The position numbers and the translations under genes are program-made. This document shows positions 1-4,737 of a stretch of 8,101 nucleotides of DNA, one piece after another. Numbering within the stretch: the stretch's first letter is position 1; each line of letters begins with the position of its first letter. The notes under the pieces were generated by a model. That model was not told where the DNA came from and ran no database searches. It worked only from the letters and a program-made list of their open reading frames with translations. Source of the stretch: JAZKFT01 sp043760535 (GTDB lineage: Bacteria > Bacteroidota > Bacteroidia > Chitinophagales > Chitinophagaceae); the NCBI GenBank assembly GCA_043760535.1, contig JAYUOV010000305.1, forward strand, positions 1-8,101. The letters are read 5' to 3'.

Positions 1-26
1 GGCAAAAAAATCGGTGCTAGTCATGG

Positions 27-61
27 CTAATATATTTAGACGAAAATACTAAATATATTAG
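27..61. repeat. Perfect 13-bp AT-rich inverted repeat (possible operator or hairpin)
   Basis: The arms CTAATATATTTAG (27-39) and CTAAATATATTAG (49-61) are exact reverse complements, separated by a 9-base loop. The stem is almost all A/T and no T-run follows on the plus strand, so it is not a classic intrinsic terminator in that direction. It lies 120 bp before the MFS gene start. It could be an operator for a dimeric regulator, a transcript-end hairpin for a gene off the left edge, or a leader structure for a minus-strand gene starting at the edge. The repeat is seen directly; its role is unknown. Confidence 0.6.
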
Positions 62-157
62 TGTAAACCAAATTGCGGATAGTCATTAAAATGTTTAAAA
101 CCATGCTTTAACATCCTGCTGCCGCTAATCAAAATAGGCATTTCATACTGTTAGCAA

Positions 158-165
158 TAGTTTTG
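158..165 (+). promoter_or_regulatory. Candidate -7 promoter element for the MFS gene
   Basis: TAGTTTTG matches all six fixed bases of TAnnTTTG, the -7 element of primary Bacteroidota promoters. It ends 16 bases before the ATG at 182, implying a leader of roughly ten bases. I found no clear TTTG-type -33 partner at the usual spacing, so the match could be chance in AT-rich DNA. Its first three bases (158-160) are also the in-frame TAG that closes the MFS reading frame upstream. Confidence 0.35.
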
Positions 166-181
166 CTTCAGAACTTACACC

Positions 182-1426
182 ATGCAAATCAATCGAAAAA
201 AAACGTTACTCATCATCATCCTTGGAATGCTTTCAGCTATTGGTCCGTTTTCAATAGATATGTATCTGCCAGCTTTTCCGGTTATTGCTGCAGATTTAAA
301 TACAGATGTGGCTACCGTTTCATTATCGTTGTCCAGCTTTTTTATAGGTATTTGCTTCGGGCAATTTCTATATGGTCCGCTGCTTGATAGGTTTGGCCGC
401 AAAAAGCCGTTGTATTTTGGGCTTACCATTTACCTTATTGCTTCTGTTGGCTGTTCTGTAATTAGCAGTGCCAACGGGCTTATTGCATTGCGTTTTTTAC
501 AAGCAATTGGCGGCTGTGCTGGCATGGTTGCTGCAAGGGCTATGGTTCGGGATATGTTTCCGGTAGAAGAAAATGCCAAAGTGTTTTCTAAACTGATGCT
601 GGTAATTGGCGTTTCGCCTATTATTGCTCCAACATTGGGTGGATTTATTACGGCACAAATGGACTGGCATTATGTGTTTGTTTTTCTTACTATTATGAGT
701 GCGGTAATACTGGCTGCGGTACATTTTTTTTTGCCCGAAAGCCGCAAACCCGATCCTACATTTTCTTTAAAACCTACACCTATTTTTAGGGGCTATTTGG
801 CTGTTCTAAAAAATCCACAATTTTTTACTTACTCCTTAGCCGGTGCAGTGGCAGCAGCAGGCCTGTATGCTTATATAGCTGGTTCTCCGTATGTATTTAT
901 GGAGCTTTTTAAAGTATCAGAAAAAGAATACGGATGGATTTTTGCCGCTGTTGCTTTGGGTCTTATTATCAGCAGCCAGCTTAATAGCTTATTACTTAGA
1001 AAGTATAAAAGTGAGCAAATTATTAGGATGGCATTATTGCTGCAAAGCCTTACCGGCGTTGTGCTATTTGTCGGATCGGTAGGCAATTGGCTTGGGCTTA
1101 CCGGCACTATTATTAGCTGTTGTGTTTTTCTTAGTTGCCAGGGTTTTACATTTCCCAATTCGTCGGCACTATCTATGGCTCCATTTAGTAAAAATGCAGG
1201 AAGTGCCTCGGCATTAATGGGTGGCATACAAATGGGCATGGGCGCCGGCACTTCTTTGCTGGTGAGCATATTAAGTAACCATACCGCACTGCCCATGGCT
1301 GGTGTTATGCTGGGCTGCTCCGTAATAAGTTTTATTATTTTGATGATTGGCCGGTATGTAATAAAATATAGAGCCAGCATTACTGCAACAGAACAAGATG
1401 CTTTGGAAATGATTAGCACTTATTAA
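182..1426 (+). CDS. Bcr/CflA-family MFS drug exporter
   Basis: A 414-residue inner-membrane protein, the usual length for 12-helix DHA1 transporters of the Bcr/CflA group, which export drugs or small metabolites in exchange for protons. The first helix contains the conserved segment IDMYLPAFP (residues 25-33). Loop 2-3 carries MFS motif A, GPLLDRFGRKK (65-75). The fifth helix has the antiporter-type segment SPIIAPTLGGF (145-155) typical of Bcr and CflA. Hydrophobic helices continue to about residue 400, followed by a short polar tail. An in-frame TAG at 158-160 leaves ATG 182 as the first ATG. The substrate cannot be read from sequence; names such as bicyclomycin or florfenicol resistance would be over-reading. 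The gene stands alone, converging on the transferase gene 36 bp downstream, with no obvious terminator hairpin between them. The family is secure; the substrate is unknown. Confidence 0.93.
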   Translation: MQINRKKTLLIIILGMLSAIGPFSIDMYLPAFPVIAADLNTDVATVSLSLSSFFIGICFGQFLYGPLLDRFGRKKPLYFGLTIYLIASVGCSVISSANGLIALRFLQAIGGCAGMVAARAMVRDMFPVEENAKVFSKLMLVIGVSPIIAPTLGGFITAQMDWHYVFVFLTIMSAVILAAVHFFLPESRKPDPTFSLKPTPIFRGYLAVLKNPQFFTYSLAGAVAAAGLYAYIAGSPYVFMELFKVSEKEYGWIFAAVALGLIISSQLNSLLLRKYKSEQIIRMALLLQSLTGVVLFVGSVGNWLGLTGTIISCCVFLSCQGFTFPNSSALSMAPFSKNAGSASALMGGIQMGMGAGTSLLVSILSNHTALPMAGVMLGCSVISFIILMIGRYVIKYRASITATEQDALEMISTY

Positions 1427-1462
1427 CTAGTAGCGTTATACGGGGCAAAGTATGGATATTTT

Positions 1463-2098
1463 CTACTTTACGGTAGCCAGCCACGACAATACCAAGCCCT
1501 GAAAAAACTGATAGTAAAGGCACAAACCGATGGAATCATTTTTTACAAAAAAGGCTTCTATATTCCCGGTTTCGCCTTTGGCTGAAATATGGTTTAAGAA
1601 CATGTTGTTTTTAAAATCCATTTCGCCTAGGCCATACCATTTAAAAATAGACTCTTTGGCACTCCATGCCAGCGTTAGCCTTTTTACTACATCTGTTTCA
1701 GTCATATTTTCCAGTTGTATTCCTTTATCTTTTTGTGATAAATATTTATGCTGAATTTTTCGGATTCGCTCTACCGGCACTTCAATATCCAGCCCTACAC
1801 GGTGCGTGGTGCTTACAATAGCTGCTGCATATTCGCCGCAATGCGATATAGAAAAATGATGGCTTTCGTTGGGCAGGTAAGGTTTTCGGGTATCGGCTAT
1901 TTGTATAAGTTGTAATGGAAAATAGGGAAACAAATGCTGGAGCAAATAGCGACCCGCCAAGTGCTGCAACCGCTTGTGGGGATGCGTTATCTGCCTACTG
2001 ATGGGTACTTTTTCCAGAAAAAAATCTTCAGTTTCGGCTATATGCCAAATGGCAAGCCGGGTGGTTTCGTTGATGGTATGTGAATAAAATAAGGGCAA
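1463..2098 (-). CDS. 4'-phosphopantetheinyl transferase superfamily protein (TTG start)
   Basis: Transfers the 4'-phosphopantetheine arm of coenzyme A onto a serine of an acyl- or peptidyl-carrier protein in the cytoplasm. The 211-residue length suits the Sfp/EntD-like group. Visible motifs are an arginine-containing CoA-binding stretch (KRLQHLAGR, 42-50), KPYLP (72-76), FSISH (82-86), the metal-binding VGLDIE (101-106, with D104 and E106) and WSAKES (145-150, with catalytic-type K148 and E149). An in-frame TAG immediately precedes the TTG at 2098-2096. No in-frame ATG occurs before residue 132, beyond the metal-binding residues, so TTG is the only sensible start; it gives an N-terminus MPLFYSHTI of the expected kind. 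No carrier protein, polyketide or peptide synthetase gene is nearby, so the partner is unknown. It might serve fatty-acid ACP or a distant biosynthetic locus. Confidence 0.9.
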   Translation of the reverse strand: MPLFYSHTINETTRLAIWHIAETEDFFLEKVPISRQITHPHKRLQHLAGRYLLQHLFPYFPLQLIQIADTRKPYLPNESHHFSISHCGEYAAAIVSTTHRVGLDIEVPVERIRKIQHKYLSQKDKGIQLENMTETDVVKRLTLAWSAKESIFKWYGLGEMDFKNNMFLNHISAKGETGNIEAFFVKNDSIGLCLYYQFFQGLVLSWLATVK

Positions 2099-2144
2099 CT
2101 AAAAGACAGTATTTAAAATGCTATAACAAATTTGTATTTCTTTG

Positions 2145-2269
2145 GTCAGATTTAGCATTTAGATTTTAATACAAAGTACAAAGATTAGCGTCTTTAGTCT
2201 CAGTATTTAGTACTTAGTACCAAGTAGTAAGATCAAGACTGAATCACAAATCGTAAATCGTAAATTGAC
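2145..2269. repeat. Degenerate heptamer-period array forming the dcd leader
   Basis: About 17 consecutive units of seven bases fill the gap up to the dcd ATG. The dinucleotide AG recurs at 2154, 2161, 2175, 2182, 2196, 2202, 2209, 2216, 2223, 2230 and 2236. These are steps of 7 or 14 bases with only two single-base slips. The words change along the array: TTAGATT-like at the left, AGTACTT-like in the middle, and ATCGTAA at 2250 and 2257 at the right. The last unit, ATTGACA (2264-2270), includes the A of the start codon. No Shine-Dalgarno-like purine run lies next to the ATG. The array is non-coding as far as I can see. The period is visible directly; the function is unknown. Confidence 0.7.
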
Positions 2270-2806
2270 ATGATTTTATCAGATACAAGAATATTAGAAG
2301 AACTAGAGAAAGGAACTATTAAAATAGTGCCCTACGACCGTAATTGCCTGGGCAGTAACAGCTACGATGTACACCTTGGTGCTACGCTGGCTACTTATAA
2401 AGACCATATTATTGATGCCAAAAAGCACAACCAGATTGAGAGTTTTGAAATACCCGATGATGGTTTTGTGCTGTATCCGCATGTGTTTTACCTTGGCGTT
2501 ACACAAGAGTACACCGAAACCCATGCTCATGTTCCTTTTCTGGAAGGTAAATCTTCTACAGGCCGCCTTGGTATAGATATACACGCTACGGCAGGCAAAG
2601 GCGATGTGGGCTTTTGCGGCAACTGGACACTGGAAATTTCGGTAAAACAACCGGTAAAAATTTACAAGTTCATGCCCATTGGCCAGCTTATTTATTTTCC
2701 GGTGGCTGGCGAAATAGCGATCAAATACAACGAAAAGAAAGATGCTAAATATAACGGCCAGCATAACAAGCCGGTTGAGAGTATGATGTGGAAGAATAAA
2801 TTTTAG
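2270..2806 (+). CDS. dcd: dCTP deaminase
   Basis: Deaminates dCTP to dUTP and ammonia in the cytoplasm, feeding thymidylate synthesis through dUTPase and dUMP. The 178-residue protein covers the whole trimeric dUTPase-fold family, slightly shorter than the 193-residue E. coli enzyme. Visible motifs are LGSNSYDVHLG (27-37), the active-site block EGKSSTGRLGIDIHATAG (92-109) with S95, S96 and R99, and WTLEIS (119-124), whose E122 aligns with the catalytic glutamate. The C-terminal KYNGQ (160-164) is the usual nucleotide-covering segment, and the ending VESMMWKNKF is complete. The segment GKGDVGF replaces the HRIDPGW of E. coli; I recall this as normal for this branch. Whether it also hydrolyses dUTP, like some archaeal DCD-DUT enzymes, cannot be told. 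The ATG directly follows the heptamer array and lacks an obvious ribosome binding site. The gene is monocistronic here and converges on the PH/SHOCT gene. Confidence 0.96.
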   Translation: MILSDTRILEELEKGTIKIVPYDRNCLGSNSYDVHLGATLATYKDHIIDAKKHNQIESFEIPDDGFVLYPHVFYLGVTQEYTETHAHVPFLEGKSSTGRLGIDIHATAGKGDVGFCGNWTLEISVKQPVKIYKFMPIGQLIYFPVAGEIAIKYNEKKDAKYNGQHNKPVESMMWKNKF

Positions 2807-2819
2807 CCCCAATATCCAT

Positions 2820-3503
2820 TTAATGTCCTATTAATCTTGTTTTTGCTTTCTGGTATTCTTCTTCGCTTAAAATTCCTTTTTGGCGCAGCTCAAATAATTT
2901 TTCTAGTTCGGAGGCAATTTGGTGGTTCAGCGGTGAGGACTGCAAAGCCGTTTGCTGTGGCGGCGGTGCTATATAAGTTGTAGATGGGTAAGCATGTAGC
3001 TGTTGTACCGGTTGCAATTGCTGCACTATGTCTTTTACCTGCATACTCATTTGCACATTTTTAAAATTGGCCTGGGCATTGGTAATAATATCTTTTAGCA
3101 GCCGTGGTTTATCTACATTATTATAAACGGTTTCGCCAATTGTAGCTGCGGTTTGTATCTCTACTTGGCCAAAACCTAATATCCTGCCCCAGATATTTTG
3201 AGCGTACGATACGTTGTTAATTTTGTCCAAAGGGCTTTCTCTTGAATTGATATTGATAACCCCAAATTCGTCTATTACCCTAAAGTTGGTTACCACCCAA
3301 ATATTGTGTTTCCACTCCAAATATTTCCAGCCAAAATAAGCAGCTGCAGGCACCAATAAAATCAACGTCCATTTAAAACTGCTTATAATAAAACCGCCTG
3401 TTAGCAATGCTGCTAACACAATCAGCATTGGCACAATCAGCATTACCCAACTGGTATAAGTGGTTAGTAACACCTTTTCGTTTTGTTGTAATGGGGTACG
3501 CAT
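2820..3503 (-). CDS. Membrane protein with bacterial PH domain and C-terminal SHOCT domain
   Basis: A 227-residue protein of three parts. Residues 17-38 and 44-60 form two hydrophobic helices that anchor it in the inner membrane. Residues about 66-145 resemble the YdbS-type bacterial PH (bPH2) fold: the run VTNFRVIDEFG (71-81), the later SPLDKINNVSYAQNIWGRI (90-108) and FGQVEIQTA (111-119) follow the family pattern. A flexible Q/P/T-rich linker (about 160-190) leads to a SHOCT domain, ASELEKLFELRQKGILSEEE (197-216) continuing to the end, a short helical pair thought to mediate oligomerisation or targeting. The biochemical role of such proteins is not known. It is the last of three minus-strand genes, 94 bp after the carboxypeptidase, and may be co-transcribed with it. 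Only 13 bp separate its stop from that of dcd, so the two convergent transcripts probably overlap. Confidence 0.85.
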   Translation of the reverse strand: MRTPLQQNEKVLLTTYTSWVMLIVPMLIVLAALLTGGFIISSFKWTLILLVPAAAYFGWKYLEWKHNIWVVTNFRVIDEFGVININSRESPLDKINNVSYAQNIWGRILGFGQVEIQTAATIGETVYNNVDKPRLLKDIITNAQANFKNVQMSMQVKDIVQQLQPVQQLHAYPSTTYIAPPPQQTALQSSPLNHQIASELEKLFELRQKGILSEEEYQKAKTRLIGH

Positions 3504-3538
3504 ATTTGGGTAATTGTTGGTATTATTTTTACAATTTT

Positions 3539-3601
3539 TTAAACTGCCATTTTATCGCTGGTGCAATCTAAAATATTTCGTCCTGTTAGTTCGGCTATCA
3601 T
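3539..3601 (-). CDS. Possible 20-codon ORF overlapping the carboxypeptidase stop (doubtful)
   Basis: An ATG at 3601-3599 overlaps the TGA of the carboxypeptidase gene in an ATGA junction, the arrangement used for translational coupling. The frame runs 20 codons to a TAA at 3541-3539 and encodes MIAELTGRNILDCTSDKMAV, which I do not recognise. It could be a short real peptide, the stub of a decayed gene, or chance. Chance is quite possible at this length. It is recorded because it occupies most of an otherwise empty 94-bp gap. Confidence 0.15.
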   Translation of the reverse strand: MIAELTGRNILDCTSDKMAV

Positions 3602-4704
3602 TTTATTAAATGCATACTATCTGCTAAAACCCTTGCTGAATCTAGGTTTGTAGGCACTGTATCTATTAGTGGCATTTCTATTATTCGCTTGGGCACCTGG
3701 TTGTCTTCGGCTAGCAGGCTACCGTTTTGGGTTACTTCCAGCTTATAATATGTACCCAGTTTTAAGGCCATATTTTCTTTTTGGTGCCCTGCGGGAAAAT
3801 GAAAACACACCGGATATTGATACTCCTTTACTTTTTCAAAAATAATTTCTTCCATACTCATTTGGTAAGGGTCTTCGTTTTTTTTGGTAGCTGTAAATGC
3901 TCCAAACACCATGCCGGCTAGGTTTTCTAGCATTCCACTTCGTTTCAGGTTTGCCATCATACGGTCGATGGTGTATTTGTATTCGCTTACATCTTCTATA
4001 AATAAAATTTTACCATCTGTTTTGATGGCACTTTTGCTGCCTTGCATGGCTACTAAAAGGCTCAGGTTTCCACCTACTAATTTACCAATGCCATTGCCCG
4101 TACGGTTTAAAGAAAAGGCCGGCGTTTTGTATTGTTGCCTTTTGCCAAACAGCATATTTTTAAGTGTTTCAGATGCATTATCCTCTGTGCAGTTAAAGCC
4201 ATTGCCCATATCTGCATGAATAGTAGGTATGCCGTACACCGCCTGAATATGGCAATGAAAAGCGGTAATATCGCTAAAGCCAATCAGCCATTTGGGATGC
4301 TTAGCAAACTTGTCCCAGTTTATTTTATCCATCATACGCATAACGCCGTAGCCACCGCGGCCAAACATAATTGCGTGGATACTTTCATCATCCAAAAGCT
4401 CTTGTAAATCGGCTGCCCGTTCTTCGTCGGTTCCGCCAAATCTTTGCCATTGCTTGTTTATCGTGTTACCATACTTTACTTGCAGCCCCCATTTTTTTAA
4501 TCCCTCTTTACATAATTGCAGGTCGGTGCTTTTCATGGGGCCAGCGGGGCATGTAATGCCAATGGTATCGCCTACTTTTAAATAAGTCGGCATTTTTATC
4601 TGTTGCACGTCTGCCACAGGGTTGGGCATGGCTATACCCTGCTTTAGCAGCATAGAGCCTATGGCGGCTGGTATAAAAGATTGTAAAAAATGTTTCCGCT
4701 TCAT
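3598..4704 (-). CDS. Exported S66-family LD-carboxypeptidase
   Basis: A serine peptidase of the MEROPS S66 (LdcA/MccF) family. LdcA members remove the terminal D-alanine from tetrapeptide stems during murein recycling; MccF members cleave a microcin. The order of motifs fits: the N-terminal VGDTIGITCPAGP (44-56), RGGYG (116-120), nucleophile loop GFSDIT (142-147) with S144, GGNLSLL (211-217), FIEDV (235-239) with E237 and FPAGHQKEN (303-311) with H307, which together form the Ser-Glu-His triad. The N-terminus KRKHFLQSF followed by a hydrophobic stretch to about residue 26 looks like a Tat-type signal with an R-K pair instead of R-R. This suggests periplasmic action, unlike cytoplasmic E. coli LdcA. 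At 368 residues it is longer than the usual roughly 300, from the signal and a C-terminal extension past residue 340. It starts 33 bp after the propeller gene's stop, so co-transcription is likely. Confidence 0.92.
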   Translation of the reverse strand: MKRKHFLQSFIPAAIGSMLLKQGIAMPNPVADVQQIKMPTYLKVGDTIGITCPAGPMKSTDLQLCKEGLKKWGLQVKYGNTINKQWQRFGGTDEERAADLQELLDDESIHAIMFGRGGYGVMRMMDKINWDKFAKHPKWLIGFSDITAFHCHIQAVYGIPTIHADMGNGFNCTEDNASETLKNMLFGKRQQYKTPAFSLNRTGNGIGKLVGGNLSLLVAMQGSKSAIKTDGKILFIEDVSEYKYTIDRMMANLKRSGMLENLAGMVFGAFTATKKNEDPYQMSMEEIIFEKVKEYQYPVCFHFPAGHQKENMALKLGTYYKLEVTQNGSLLAEDNQVPKRIIEMPLIDTVPTNLDSARVLADSMHLIK

Positions 4705-4737
4705 GTATTAGCTGTTAAAAAAATCATTCCATAAATA

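Noticed and set aside
1..24. A minus-strand ATG at 24-22 open to the left edge (MTSTDFFA), and a plus-strand frame 1 ending in TAA at 28-30.
   Set aside because: Eight to nine codons cannot distinguish a real gene end or start from chance; either would fit, so neither is annotated.
871..1419. A 182-codon open frame on the minus strand inside the MFS gene.
   Set aside because: It is antisense to a transporter with clear motifs, and its residues show no recognisable domain. It is a shadow of the real frame.
1427..1462. Bidirectional terminator between the MFS and transferase genes.
   Set aside because: I could not find complementary arms of useful length in these 36 bases.
2180..2195. A 5-bp stem, AAAGA with TCTTT and a 6-base loop, as a hairpin in the dcd leader.
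   Set aside because: It is short and A/T-dominated, and expected by chance in this repetitive array.
2145..2269. CRISPR array.
   Set aside because: The units are 7 bases, degenerate and without spacers, and there is no cas gene in the window.
2303..2812. A 169-codon minus-strand frame opposite dcd.
   Set aside because: It lies opposite an unmistakable dCTP deaminase and has no domain sense of its own.
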